From Scilla litardierei (taxonomy: Eukaryota > Streptophyta > Magnoliopsida > Asparagales > Asparagaceae): a stretch of 64,000 nt of DNA. Location of the stretch: contig JAULAV010003586.1 of NCBI GenBank assembly GCA_030789695.1, forward strand, positions 1 through 64,000, written 5' to 3'. This document shows positions 1-10,968 of the stretch, piece after piece. The notes beneath the pieces were generated by a model. That model had not been told where the DNA came from. It searched no databases and was given only the letters and a program-made list of their open reading frames with translations. A program made the position numbers and the translations under genes. Positions within the stretch are counted from its first letter, which is position 1. Each line of letters begins with the position of its first letter.

Positions 1-850
1 ATGAGAAATTAGAGAAGATGGAATAATTGGGAACAGCTTAATTAGCTTTCGTCCCTTCAAGTCTTATTTAGTAGAGAATTTTATGTGTTACAAATCTTAA
101 ATCAATCATGCATACCACTAATTAAGGTATTAACTTATAATGTATGATACATTATATCTATATACTTTTTATAGTTATCATATGTTTGAATTCTAGCACT
201 CCCCTTAAGCTAGATATAGATGTCAATCATGCCAAACTTGTCACATAAAAATGAAAAGATTTTAGGAGTTACAAATGCTTAGCAGATCTGAACCAGGAGA
301 TACAGATCTGATTGCAGCAGTCAGAAAACAGACAGGCAATGGTAGATACAAAACCCATATACAATAGTTGAAACCTATTGCCAGCAAGAAATACAGTACT
401 ACTATGTAGCAAAACCCATAGGAAGCAACGTATATAGAACCCTATGCAATGATTAGAACATCGGGCAACACAGATTCCATAGGCAAGATCAGATATAGAA
501 CCCATTTGCAGCAGAGGATTTGTAGGTAACAGCAGCTAGAACTCGTGTGATCCGGTTCCAGGCACATGCTATATAAGCACGGTCTTGTGCGGGCTCATGG
601 CTAGTTTGCTGACTACGAATATGTGCTGTAATACCATGTTAGAAAAAATGATGAGAAATTAGCAAAAAGGGAAAAATTAAAAAGAGCTTAATTAGCCTTC
701 TTCCTTTTAAGTCTTATAAATAGTAGAGATTACACGTGTTACAAATCTTAGATCTACCATGTATGTCACCAATAAAGATATTAATTAAGGCATGGCATGT
801 GATACATGGTATGCAGAAACTTATATTTAGCACATGTTTGAGTTCTAACA
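1..850 (-). mobile_element. TRIM-like non-autonomous LTR element, cut by the window edge
   Basis: Two direct repeats flank a short interior: 1-198 (its first bases lie left of the window) and 637-850 (TGTT...AACA, 214 bp). Immediately left of the right repeat, 624-636 reads as the reverse complement of TGGTATTACAGCA, a tRNA-Met-like primer site. Right of the left repeat the sequence reads, on the minus strand, as a purine tract AAGGGGAG. The element therefore points leftwards, with its 5' LTR at 637-850. The interior is only about 438 bp and shows no convincing gag or pol. LTR and interior lengths match the terminal-repeat-in-miniature class. The LTRs have diverged clearly by eye, so the insertion is not recent. 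Confidence 0.72.
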
Positions 851-1254
851 GTTGTCATGCTGATGCATGCTTCAATAAATATACAAAAGATCATTTGCTT
901 GAGAATTTTTTCATGGAGCATGTAAATATGTAGCTTGTCTCTACGATCCACATCATTAAGCATGTAGTCTGTAGGTCCACGAGAGCGTTTTCCTTCAATA
1001 TATATTTCTATACATTTAGTTTCTAATTTATACAAGCAACTTGTTTGCAAATATGCATAATTAATATTTAATACAATTATCTTTAACTCAGGTACTTCAT
1101 ACAAGTAAAAAACATTCATTATAATAAGGAAAGCTCTTGCTCAATTTGTATAATGCCTTCACAACATTATTTTTATCTTGTGGTGTGCAGAATAATTAGT
1201 AACTAGGAATAATTATCATGGATACAATAAATTCATTGTTTCTAACTTGTTTCT
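851..1254. other. Unassigned AT-rich intergenic sequence
   Basis: No coding exon, LTR end or inverted-repeat element could be recognised here. Short open frames are present but carry no familiar motif. Confidence 0.3.
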
Positions 1255-1560
1255 GTTTTGTCCATTATACCTTGGGTCCCACCACACATTTTAATTCCAA
1301 GCTCCATCTGGATCCACTCTCCTTTATTAGTATCTTGTATGCTTTGAATTTTTCCTTCAAAGTTCTCTCCTCTTTAAGTTGACCACTTGTTAGACATATG
1401 CTTTAGATGTACACCTTCGTTTTGTAATCTTGCATATAGTTCACGGTTTATGTCCTTCCATTAACCATGCATTATGCACTCTCCAAGTTGCATTATCATA
1501 GTTGGTTAGTCGTTGAACTAAGAATGCAATTTGTGCTGCGGTCCATGTATGTTCAGGTGC
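1255..1560 (-). pseudogene. Decayed Myb/SANT-like domain fragment
   Basis: Read on the minus strand, the region gives pieces HTWTAAQIAFLVQRL, LYARLQNEGVHLKHMSNKW, TLKEERTLKEKFKAYK and SGSRWSLELKCVVGPKV in order. Stops and frame changes separate them. The spacing of W-T near the start, N-K-W-x-T-L-K in the middle and an SG-x-x-W...VVxPKVW-like end resembles the plant Myb/SANT-like domain of L10-interacting MYB proteins and of the second protein of PIF/Harbinger transposons. I infer a broken copy of one of these; which one cannot be told without a search. No transposase is seen nearby. Confidence 0.45.
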
Positions 1561-3208
1561 TTTTTCATTTCTATTCTTAGCTATTACTTAGAAAATACAA
1601 ATACAATCAACCAGTACATAACAGTCACAATCGCAAAATCCATCTGTTATAGAGGGCAATATGACATTTGGTTATTAAACTTATATCTTAATGTACAATC
1701 AAATGGCACATTGCAATATGTACGAATTATTTTGTGTACGATGAAATGGTATTCAATCATATGCATTAAAGATCCGAGACTCATTTTTAAAAATTGATCC
1801 TCGGTTTGGAGCAAGAAGTAAATTCTCTAACAAAATTTGTCTATATGTAATGATGTTGTCTATTTTTGCAAGTTACTCTTTATAAATTTATTTGTGATTT
1901 TTGAATTTATTTGTGAATCTTAGAAGGGAACAAGATAAGAAATTCTTTGAGTTTTATTTGTGATTTTTCGAGTTTAAATTTTTTGAATTTATTTGTGAAT
2001 TCAAGGCTGTTTGATTTTTTTCACTTTTATAATCAGTTTCAGCCGGAACGGCACCATTCAAAACAAGCTATTTAACAAGCTATTTAATTGTTGGATTCTG
2101 TCCTGCCGGTGCCACTTTCTGTGGTCATTTATTACTTCTGATCTTTGTTCCTGTCATGCAACCTGGTCCTTTCAACAACGGGAAAGAAAATCCAGTAATC
2201 TCACTCGTGGGAACTTCATTTCCAATAACCTCTGGACACCTTTTTCCTTTGCTAATTCCTACGGGCTTATTGACCATGCATGAGGTAGTTTTTCGCTTTT
2301 TTCTCCTCCTTTCAGCTCATACACGTGGAAAGTCAACCCATAGTTCATTCAAGTGAAGTATATGTTTAGAAATCTTTCCCAAGATGTGGCTCTTTCTAGA
2401 AAGAGCAAGGAATTTTTCCACGGAGGGTTGTGACAATTGGAATCATGTTAAGATTTTCCCTAACGAGAGATACATAAGTAAATTTCATAATATGCTCTAA
2501 GTGAGTTTTTTCCCGCTCTTATTACTTTACTGTTGTTATTATTGAATTAAGCATTGCTGTTGAAATTATATTATATATAAATTTGCTAGGGTTAATATAA
2601 TCTGTGATGGCAACTAATTTATGCTTGTTATACAAGGTAGAGAAACTATTTATGTGACACAATAAACCGAAATAACATATCTTTAAATGCAAGGCTGTAG
2701 AAAGCAGATGCACCTTGCTGCAATGCTCAAGTAGGGCTTAAGCGGCAAAAAGCTGAAAAAGCACCAACAAAAAAGCAGAAAAAAGGACAAAAGTCATAAT
2801 AATAGAGAAACAAAGGAAAAATATCAAGATATGGAGGAAAAATTCTGCTAATTTTTTTTTGATAATTCATACTGTTGACTTATAAAATTAATATAAATAA
2901 AGATGAATCGTAAAATATATCATGCTCAAAATCTTGAAGTGGGCTAAAGCACTCCGAAAATTGAAAAGCGTAAATGGGGCTTTATTGGGCTTTTGACAAC
3001 CATATTTAAAGGTGAACTTCATATAATTCGTGTGGTTGCAATTCGTGTGGCTGCAGGAGACTAAACCCAAAACAAGAGCAAAATAAGGACAGATGCCGAG
3101 TAGCTAACTAACACCGGGTTGTCACCTAACTTATTAGAGAGAAAATGGAGTTGGCACTGGGAAATTGCTCCAATATAGTCCCATTTGGGAAATATTTTGA
3201 ATTCAACA
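1561..3208. other. Unassigned AT-rich region with one open frame at 2011-2283
   Basis: The plus-strand frame at 2011-2283 runs 90 residues without a recognisable domain, and an overlapping frame at 2156-2356 is also unfamiliar. A stretch after the CAG near 2040 has higher coding-like complexity than its surroundings and could be a lost exon or a transposon fragment. Nothing matches the missing upstream part of TIC21 as far as I can judge. The rest is AT-rich. Confidence 0.25.
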
Positions 3209-3438
3209 TGTTGACAGTTCGGCACATGCTAGAAAGTACTAATATTTCTTTTCTTATATATTTCATTGTGTACTTTTCCTTTTGTGTTTCCTTGTCTTAG
3301 GCTCCAAGACTTTCATTTTCTTAGACTCTAATGATATTTCCTTTTTAGAGGACTTGACAAATTGTATATATAAAAGATTCAACATGTACATCAGATTAAT
3401 GAGAATACATATATAATTTATTCTTCAATTCTAATATG
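3209..3438 (+). repeat. Copia-type LTR followed by a tRNA-Met primer-binding site
   Basis: A block starting TGTTGACAG runs to about 3438 and is followed within a few bases by TGATATCAAAGCC, a variant of the tRNA-Met primer site. A start MSSETTA, common at plant copia gag starts, follows at about 3513. After that the frame breaks and the sequence becomes pyrimidine-rich, so the internal part is decayed. No second LTR was found. Exact ends are uncertain. Confidence 0.45.
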
Positions 3439-3619
3439 ATATCAAAGCCATAAAGCCATTAACTTTTTTCCTTTAACCTTTTGGTGATGTGGATAGATTT
3501 AGTTTGTGCACTATGTCATCGGAAACCACAGCTTTTTTTCTTATTCTTTTGATTTTTCTTATTTGATCTTGCGATCTTGACCTCTTTCTCCTCTTAACGT
3601 TATCTGATTATGAGGATTA

Positions 3620-3655
<36 letters not shown>

Positions 3656-6600
3656 CTCTTGATCACTTCAGATCTCTCCATTGCTTCAGATCTATTGTTC
3701 TTTTAGATCTCATACTGCTTCTCCAGCCATCTTTTGATATTTTTATTTTTCCTCATGATTCTCTCTATATAAACTTTAATCCATATTTTCCGTTTTGTCT
3801 CACTCAATCTAGAATTCTTATGTCCTGCGATTAGGGCTTTAAAAACCCTACCGTTTCAATCCAGGAACAAGACTTCAATTTTGATCATGATGTTTAATCA
3901 TCGTCTTCTTTCACATTGAATAACTTCTTGCTACCAGGGATCTACCTGATCGCATCTCTTTCGTCCTTAACCCCCCGCGAGTGCCTCTCTTCTAGCCACT
4001 CTTTTGTCTTTATTGGCATACACTCTCTTTTGATCTCCCTTTACTTTAGTCGCTCGATGCAATTGCAAGCTTTGCTTCCATCTTTTCACTCCATATGTAA
4101 CATTATGTTTCTCTCTCTCCACTCCGGCTCTCTTGGTGATTCCTAGTCCGCTTTATTCTTTTCGATGCTTCTCTCTTCTTCATCACTTTGTATCTCTTTA
4201 TCATTTTCTCTTTTTGGGGTTTCAGTAACTTTAATCACTCAATGCATTTTGACCTCAACTTTGTCCATTCTCCTCTTTAGTTCCAATTCCTTATTGGGCT
4301 TAGGTGCCTCACTTTATCATGCTCCACTTCTCAAAGTGCTAAGAGAAATGGAAGGTGACACGCCCGCTCATATTTAGGCATATTTGAAATTCTCTCGTTT
4401 TGTCCTAAATATACATGCGTCTTTATCACATAACTATACATTTCGTTTGCTTCTAACTAATAATGAGTTACAAGAAGTGGCATACATAATCTACATGATC
4501 AATAGGTATGCAAACAGATGGAAAGTCTATAGAAATAGAATCATCAAGTATCTGACTTGATATGAATGTAATTGAACATGAAATATAAATGCTAACGAAA
4601 GTGACTGACCGACGTACGTATATGCAATCGCAGTCACGTAGAATAGTTCAAGCTAAAAAAGATCCTGAATGAATATCCTAACAGATATTTTTCCAAAGAG
4701 AAACAAACAGAGAATATCTATCAGTAAGACATATTTACATATTTTCCTTGATAGAACAATACTAAATACATAAGATAAAATACATCATGAGTAAATGAGC
4801 ATATACAACATGTCATGTCATGACAGTAATCATAAAAACACAAATATAAACAATGATACATAATAATCCTCGTGTATCAATGGCCATGTTAAATAATAGT
4901 GATAATAGCCCTAATCTAGTACGGAGCTCACATCAGAAGGTACGATATGCAACTCAGGTATAAACAGAAAATATGGGCCCTGTGGTTGCACGCACAAGGG
5001 TGCTAACGGTATGTAATCCTGCTCCTAGTATAGGAGAACAAAAACATGGATACAGTAGTAAACCCATTTTTATTGCTGCAAATGAAAAATACAGATACAA
5101 TATTAGAACTCCCCCTACATTAATGGAAGCGGAGAATGCGGATATAGTAATTACATTTGTCGCTTTCGTGCCCTTTGAGACAATGAGTTTCACATACCTA
5201 GTGTTCTATTCTAGATGAAACGTCTAGTGAGATAACATGTACAATATCATGTGATCAAGTACTAAGTACTGTAAGCGAGAACAATATCAGATACAATATC
5301 ATGAGTACGTAATCAAGTATAATGAGTGTCATGTCATGTATAGTGGATGTGAACAGTGACTATATATAATAGTGGACATATTTAATCTAAGTGTAGTATT
5401 ATATAAATCAGTATCATGTAAAAGCTAGTGACCATGTATAGTATGAGTATCGTATGTATGAAAGTAAATATAACCACTTGGTGTTATCAAACGTAATCAT
5501 GTATTGGTGTTCATGATTGTAACAGTTTATTTTGTGGGTTTACATTATGCACATTGTATAAAGAGAGACATGGTCTTAGTGTCAAACTCAAAAGGGTATA
5601 ATCACATGTTAATCTTTATATCCATGAGTAAGGCCTATGCTATAGGGATAGTAACCATAATTTCCATACCAATCGAAACCAATTATCATCATTGTCATCA
5701 TTTGAAATATAAATTGGCATTATCAAATGCACCCATATAATTAAGGGAATAACTCTAGCATGGCCCAAAAAGTAACTCCAAGGATTAACTGAAAGTGATC
5801 AATCTTAAAGTATAATCATTTATGCACGTGCTCATGTGTATCACATAAAACTTACACTTGAGATGTTCATTTTTAGATAGCTTCAACATGGTTATCACGT
5901 AAGCATTCTCAGATATAACTTCATCATTGAATCACGTGATATACTATCAATATTAACTTATGGATGTAACAAAATTAGAACCCAAATCGGGTCATCATGA
6001 TATTCAACACATAATATGGCCAACCGAGCCTCCAAAGGGACGGACTCAATATTAATAGCCACAAGTAGGGACAAGACCGGCATACCAAGACAGTGGCAGA
6101 ACCCAAGGCAGTAACTTGGTAAAAGCAGAGCCAGCACGACTACAAGGAGAACCAAGGCGGGATTAGGGTAATACTAGAGCCATCAAGAATGTGAGCAGAC
6201 CTAAGGGTAGCGGCAAATGCTAGCGCCCAACAAAGCAGTGGTAATAGGAAGTAAGGGAAGCACCCAAATGTAGTGACCATGTCGTAATGATCCAAAGGTT
6301 GAGGGAGGGGCTCGATGGAGACCCAAAGCAGCAGCAAAATCAAAAGGCATATGCTGCAACCTAAAAGCAGCCGCAAGGTCACAGTTTCCAAAGGCAAAGA
6401 CGGCTTAGAGGATACCCTAGACCGCCGTAAAATCTCGAGGCCAAAAGATGCTCTAACTACAATTTGCATAGCACAGCCAACCCCAAAAATCCCAAATCAA
6501 TCCAAACAATTAACATCAAAAGCTTATGTCGAGTTTATTGAGGCCTTAAAAGATAACAAGAAGACCTATTTGTCACCGTAAAATAAGGGGAGAGAACTGT

Positions 6601-6947
6601 CGCCGTTTGTCACCAGATAATGCCACGTCGTCTCGATGACGACTATGGATGCAGCCACCACTTCCACTGTTTTGGCCGAAAAGTACGGGTGAGGAGATGA
6701 CCAGAGGAAAATGAGATGGGTGAGATTAGGAGTGAGATCCAATAGCATCATCTAGGGGTAGAGCTAAGGTTTATAAAGATTTAGATATGAGTGAGAGTGG
6801 GAGTACGTGAGAGGGTAGATGAGTCATTGGGGAGCCGGCGTCGGTTACACACCTATGCCACACGAGCATTAAGGATCCCGCGAGCACGAGATGGAGAGGG
6901 TTCGACGCCGCTCAGTTAAAAAATAAAAGAAAACAAAAGATAAGAAT

Positions 6948-6950
<3 letters not shown>
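3439..6950. other. Unassigned region: pyrimidine-rich then AT-rich sequence, no gene recognised
   Basis: 3450-4370 is C/T-rich and includes a (TC)n run. 4380-5950 is AT-rich with many short repeats of ATATCATG-like words near 5240-5330. 5960-6780 is more balanced and has open frames on both strands without familiar motifs. Parts may be internal or LTR sequence of old retroelements, but I see no decisive end or domain. Confidence 0.3.
3622..3651. repeat. (TC)n microsatellite
   Basis: Uninterrupted CT dinucleotides of about 30 bp. Confidence 0.95.

Positions 6951-7032
<82 letters not shown>
6951..7032. repeat. (GA)n microsatellite, about 41 units
   Basis: Uninterrupted GA dinucleotides of about 82 bp. 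A run this long without interruptions is likely to be length-polymorphic. Confidence 0.97.
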
Positions 7033-7036
<4 letters not shown>

Positions 7037-7138
7037 TTTTTAAAAAAGGGGCGGGTTTTAAAGAAACGTGTTAGCAGGTATAGGTTTGGGGAGTGGGTAG
7101 AAATAAAAATCTAAAAAATGCAGAAAAATCACAGAAAA

Positions 7139-7920
7139 CAGTGTTCCAAATATCGGATATTGGTCGCATATCGGCCTAGGAAATTTGATATCGGATTGCG
7201 GATATTGGGGATATATCGGGGATATTGACTAAATATCGGAGTGTCATATCGGAGGCTTAAACATGATGACACATGCAAGCATAAATGTATCTAAGAAGAT
7301 ATAAACTATACTAAAATAAAAGTGTGTTTTGTTTATACTTCTCTTGTTAAACATGAATATCGGGGATATTGACTAAATATCGAAGCTCAATCAACTAAAA
7401 ACCCAAAGCTGGAAGAAAAAAAATCAAAAAACTGAAAAAAAGAAAAAAGAAAAAAGGTAATGAATACTTACCTTGATCGAAAAACCCTCCTTTGCAATGA
7501 TTGAACATCGGACGGAATGAACCGCGATCGACTTTCCTCGAAAAATTTCGACTGATGGGGAGGAGCGAAGCGGAGTGAGGAGCGGAGTGACGTGAGGAGC
7601 GGAGTGACGTGAGGAGCGGAGCGGTGATTAGGGCAAACTCGCGATTTTCTTCCGAAAATCCACGTTGGCATCTTGTTTTAACTGATAAATTTGGGTCGGT
7701 GTCCGATCCACTTTTTAGCGGACCGACCCTCTAACCGGACTTTAAAAAACAATGAATAGTGGCCGATATTTCAAAAGGAAATATCGGCCCACCCGATATA
7801 TTGGTAATATTTCCCCAAATATCGAAAACCGCAATAAAACAACCTATATCGTATCGGCCCAATGATAATTCCGATATTGCGGCCGATATATCGGATATTG
7901 GACCGATATTTAGAACATTG
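7139..7920. mobile_element. hAT-like MITE rich in GATATCGG words
   Basis: The left end reads CAGTGTTCCAAATATCGG. The right end, on the opposite strand, reads CAATGTTCTAAATATCGG, so the terminal inverted repeats match at 16 of 18 positions. The interior carries many further ATATCGG/CCGATAT words close to both ends, as in subterminal repeats. No transposase frame is visible. I could not define a clean target duplication: the flanks are both A-rich (acagaaaa and caaaaaat), so superfamily assignment rests on end shape only. Confidence 0.6.
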
Positions 7921-8500
7921 CAAAAAATTAGAATAATTGTTTTTGAATCAAGTTGTCATTTTAAAATATTTTTATTACATGAAAGTCCATATGAATGGAT
8001 TATGGTCACACATCATCATCAATTGTATGCTCCATCACTGGCCCTACATCGATTGTCGGCCCTAGTTTTTCTCAACATATAATTTGTCACCAAGACTTTC
8101 GTCACTAGCATGTGCATCTCTTTCATTTCCAGCCCTACATCTTTCGATGCGCACCCTAACACTAGCACCACAGATGGTCGCCAATATCTCTAGCACGAGA
8201 CTCAAATTAATTCAAATCAGATTCAATTCCCCATATTTGATTGCAAAACCACCCCTATGCAAGCATCATATGCTTGCAGTGCTTCTCTGGACAACCTCCT
8301 CCCGTAAAAGTTCCGTCCCACTCTAATTGCTCGAGTCAAAGCTTTCTAAGGACATTATATTTGGATTAAGTTCTTTCTTTCTGAAGTCAAGGTTGATCTA
8401 CCTTGAGTTTGAAGGTGGCGAGAAATTACCATTTGTTACATATTTCTTGTGCCTTGTTTTCTTAATCTCCAAGGTTGTTTCTTTTTCTTTTCTAGATTTC
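7921..8500. other. Unassigned spacer between two transposons
   Basis: Two adjoining plus-strand frames (7759-8082 and 8084-8326) contain no recognisable domain, and the first overlaps the MITE end. Nothing else is supported. Confidence 0.3.
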
Positions 8501-8830
8501 TGTTAGATCCGTGCGCGGCTAAAGGGGGGAGGAAATTACTTTGCGCACAAGTCATAGAGAAATTACTTTGCGCACAACAAGTTATGGAGAAATTACTCTG
8601 CGCACAACAAGGAGGGTTTTTCTATTTAAACTAGGGCTAGCCGTCATTTGTAGGCATGCTTGATGTTTGAGATATTCTCTATTGAGCGTCATTAGGAGTA
8701 GATCTTAGATTAAACGAGTGCGGACGTCCTCGTTGGCGTCTTGGGAGGAGAGCGCACCTCTTTTGTGCTCAATTATCGTTTTGGCTACTTTTTATCTATA
8801 AAAATTGTCTTTTTATCTTGGTTCCTAACA
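8501..8830 (+). repeat. 5' LTR of compact element 1
   Basis: Starts TGTTAG and ends CTAACA. It contains three near-copies of a 30-bp unit built on AAATTACTTTGCGCACAACA, then TATTTAAA as a possible TATA region. The triple repeat is also in the 3' LTR. Confidence 0.93.
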
Positions 8831-8861
8831 TTTTGGTATCAGAGCAACGATCTTGGCATCC

Positions 8862-9161
8862 ATGGATGCGACTACCACAAAAAAAATTGAAGCTTTGGAG
8901 GAGAAGTTCAACGGCGAGATCGAGGGAATAAAGAGATCATTGACGAGGAACGAGGAGGCCGTAAAGAAATTGACGGCATCTATCGACCAATTAACGACGA
9001 ATCAAGCAAAGCACGACGAACAATTCGCAAAGATCTTCTCCCTCGTGGCGGCTATTACACAAGGCGAAGGAAACCCTAAATCGACGTCAAAGGCGACATC
9101 TTTGGACGAGAAAGGTCCAGATCTAGAAATTTCAGATCTGAAATTTCAGATCCAAATCTGA
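8862..9161 (+). CDS. Gag-like N-terminal coiled-coil protein of compact element 1
   Basis: This 99-residue frame starts 16 bp after the primer site, at the first ATG (MDATTTKKIEALEEKF). Heptad-like spacing of I, L, V and F through residues 8-65 suggests a coiled coil, as at the start of many plant gypsy Gag proteins. After residue 80 it becomes acidic and repeats a DLEISDLKF-type phrase that is echoed by repeated AGATCTGAA words in the DNA (9118-9245). No retrotransposon-gag core and no zinc knuckle follow. It is likely a truncated Gag remnant; whether it is made or works is unknown. Confidence 0.55.
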   Translation: MDATTTKKIEALEEKFNGEIEGIKRSLTRNEEAVKKLTASIDQLTTNQAKHDEQFAKIFSLVAAITQGEGNPKSTSKATSLDEKGPDLEISDLKFQIQI

Positions 9162-9320
9162 AGGCGACGGAGGAAGACGAGAAAATTTTTAGATCTGAAA
9201 CTTTCAGATCTGAATCTGATAGCGGTGAAAATCCAGATCTAAAGGCGACGGCGGAAGACGAGGACGAGCCCCCAAGACGAGAAAACCCTAGCCGTCGTCT
9301 CAAGAAGGTGGCCACGACCC

Positions 9321-9610
9321 CTGCAGAATTTCTGCAGGGGCCGCAGCAGCCCTGCAGAATTTCTGCAGGGGCCCTGCGTTCCTGCAGGCACTGCAGGGCC
9401 TCTGCAGGCCCACCCTGCAGGGCCTCTGCAGGCCCACCCTGCAGGGCCTCTGCAGGCCCCTGAAGTGGGCCTGCAGATTCCTGCAGGCCCCTACAGGGCC
9501 TGCAGCCCACTGCAAAACCTGCAGTGGGCCTGCAGGCCCCTGCAGGCCCCTGTAGTAGGCTTGCAGCCCACTGCATGGGCCCAGCTGCCCCTGCAGAGGC
9601 CTGCAGGGGC
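9321..9610. repeat. CTGCAG-dense GC-rich array
   Basis: About 19 CTGCAG palindromes occur in 290 bp, embedded in variants of CTGCAGGCCC and CTGCAGGGCC. Part of it is a clear tandem repeat of about 25 bp (near 9393-9455). The block lies inside compact element 1 and ends at the nested MITE. Long open frames on the opposite strand arise from its composition. Confidence 0.9.
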
Positions 9611-10235
9611 TAGGGCTGTTGACGAACGAGCTTGAACGAGCTTGAACATTGTGCTTGGTTTTGTTCATAAACAAAATCTATCTTCAAGCTCTGTTCGTTT
9701 ACTAACCGAGCTCTAAAAACATGTTCAAGCTTGTTTGTTAAGCTTATCGAACGAACATAAACGAACGTAAACCGAGCTTACCGAACGAACGTTCTGTTCG
9801 TTAACAAGACTTATAGAGCTTGTTCGTGAACATATATGGAAACGTGTTCACGAACGCACAATCAATCTTGTTCATGAACAGATTTTCAAACAAACGAGCG
9901 AACAATGGCAATGGACCAAAAGAGAGCTGGGAGCCTGGGAGTCTAGGAGTGGGAAGCTGGGAAGTTGAAGACGTGGAGGTGTTTAATTCAATTTGAGGAG
10001 GTGAGTGTTTAATTTTAATTTAATTCACTCAAGCCCTTGTTCACGAACACTTAACGAGCTTGTTCACGAACATAAATGAACGAACATAGTTATGTTCAAG
10101 CTCTGTTCGTTTACTAACCGAGCTCTAAAAATCTGTTCAAGCTTGTTCATTAAGCTTCCCAAACAAACGTAAACGAACATGTACCGAGCTTGTTCACGAG
10201 TAGTTCGTCGAACGTTCTGTTCGTCAACAGCCCTA
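9611..10235. mobile_element. hAT-type MITE (625 bp) nested in compact element 1
   Basis: The terminal inverted repeats are a perfect 17 bp, TAGGGCTGTTGACGAAC. The flanks are a perfect 8-bp duplication GCAGGGGC at 9603-9610 and 10236-10243. An 8-bp duplication with a TAGGG-type end is diagnostic of the hAT superfamily. The interior has no transposase and consists largely of GTTCGTGAAC, GAACGAAC and AGCTTGTTC words in both orientations, so the whole element can fold back on itself. Confidence 0.93.
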
Positions 10236-10636
10236 GCAGGGGCGTGGCAGGCCCGACAGCCACTGCAGGCTCTCCCATGGCAGTTTTCGCCTCTCCAGCG
10301 GCGACGACGGGCCCTCCGATGCAGTGGACAGCGAGTTTTTGACTTCCTGGGCCCAAAACAACGAGAACATTCGAGCTTCCGGAAGGGCGACGTGGGCCCC
10401 AAGGCCATTGGTTTTCAGTTCAACGTCCTTCAGAGCGCCAACATCTCAGTTTTGGGTATAGAGGGCCTTCAGATCTGACTGGTGGCGACCGTGGCTTTCG
10501 TCTGGGCGTTGATGAAGGTGGTGGAGACCAATCTCATCCTTTCGATCCGGGAGGAGACATGCAATACGTGGAATGGATGTCACACACACTCTATGCACCA
10601 CCTTGAGGACAAGGTGGATTTTCAGGGGCGGAGTAA

Positions 10637-10968
10637 TGTTAGATCCGTGCGCAGCTAAGGGGGGAGGAAATTACTTTGCGCACAACAAGTCATGGAGAAA
10701 TTACTTTGCGCACAACAAGTCATGGAGAAATTACTCTGCGCACAACACGGAGGGATTTTCTATTTAAACTAGGGCTAGCCGTCATTTGTAGGCATGCTTG
10801 ATATTTGAGATATTCTCTATTGAGCGTCATTAGGAGTAGATCTTAGATTAAACGAGTGCGGACGTCCTCTTCGGCGTCTTGGGAGGAGAGCGCACCTCTT
10901 TTGTGCTCAATTATCGTTTTGGCTACTTTTTATCTATAAAAATTGTCTTTTTATCTTGGTTCCTAACA
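10637..10968 (+). repeat. 3' LTR of compact element 1
   Basis: It matches 8501-8830 along its whole length and is followed by the ATTTC target duplication. Differences are scattered substitutions and small indels in the GCGCACAACAAG repeats. Confidence 0.93.

Larger units (their letters stand above)
8501..10968 (+). mobile_element. Compact non-autonomous LTR retroelement (copy 1 of a four-member set)
   Basis: LTRs of 330 bp (8501-8830) and 332 bp (10637-10968) both run TGTTAGATCC...TTCCTAACA. They are flanked by a perfect 5-bp target duplication ATTTC at 8496-8500 and 10969-10973. The primer site TGGTATCAGAGC is at 8834-8845 and a purine tract AGGGGCGGAGTAA abuts the 3' LTR. The interior has a short gag-like start, a GC-rich CTGCAG array and a 3' tail with GGGDQSHPFDPGG followed by CACCTTGAGGACAAGGTGG. 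No protease, reverse transcriptase, RNase H or integrase is present, so mobility would depend on another element. The LTRs differ at roughly a dozen sites by eye. A hAT MITE is nested at 9611-10235. Confidence 0.92.

Noticed and set aside
9076..9674. Minus-strand frames of 166 and 124 residues full of Ala, Gly, Leu and Gln
   Set aside because: They are read-through of the CTGCAG array, which lacks stops in several frames.
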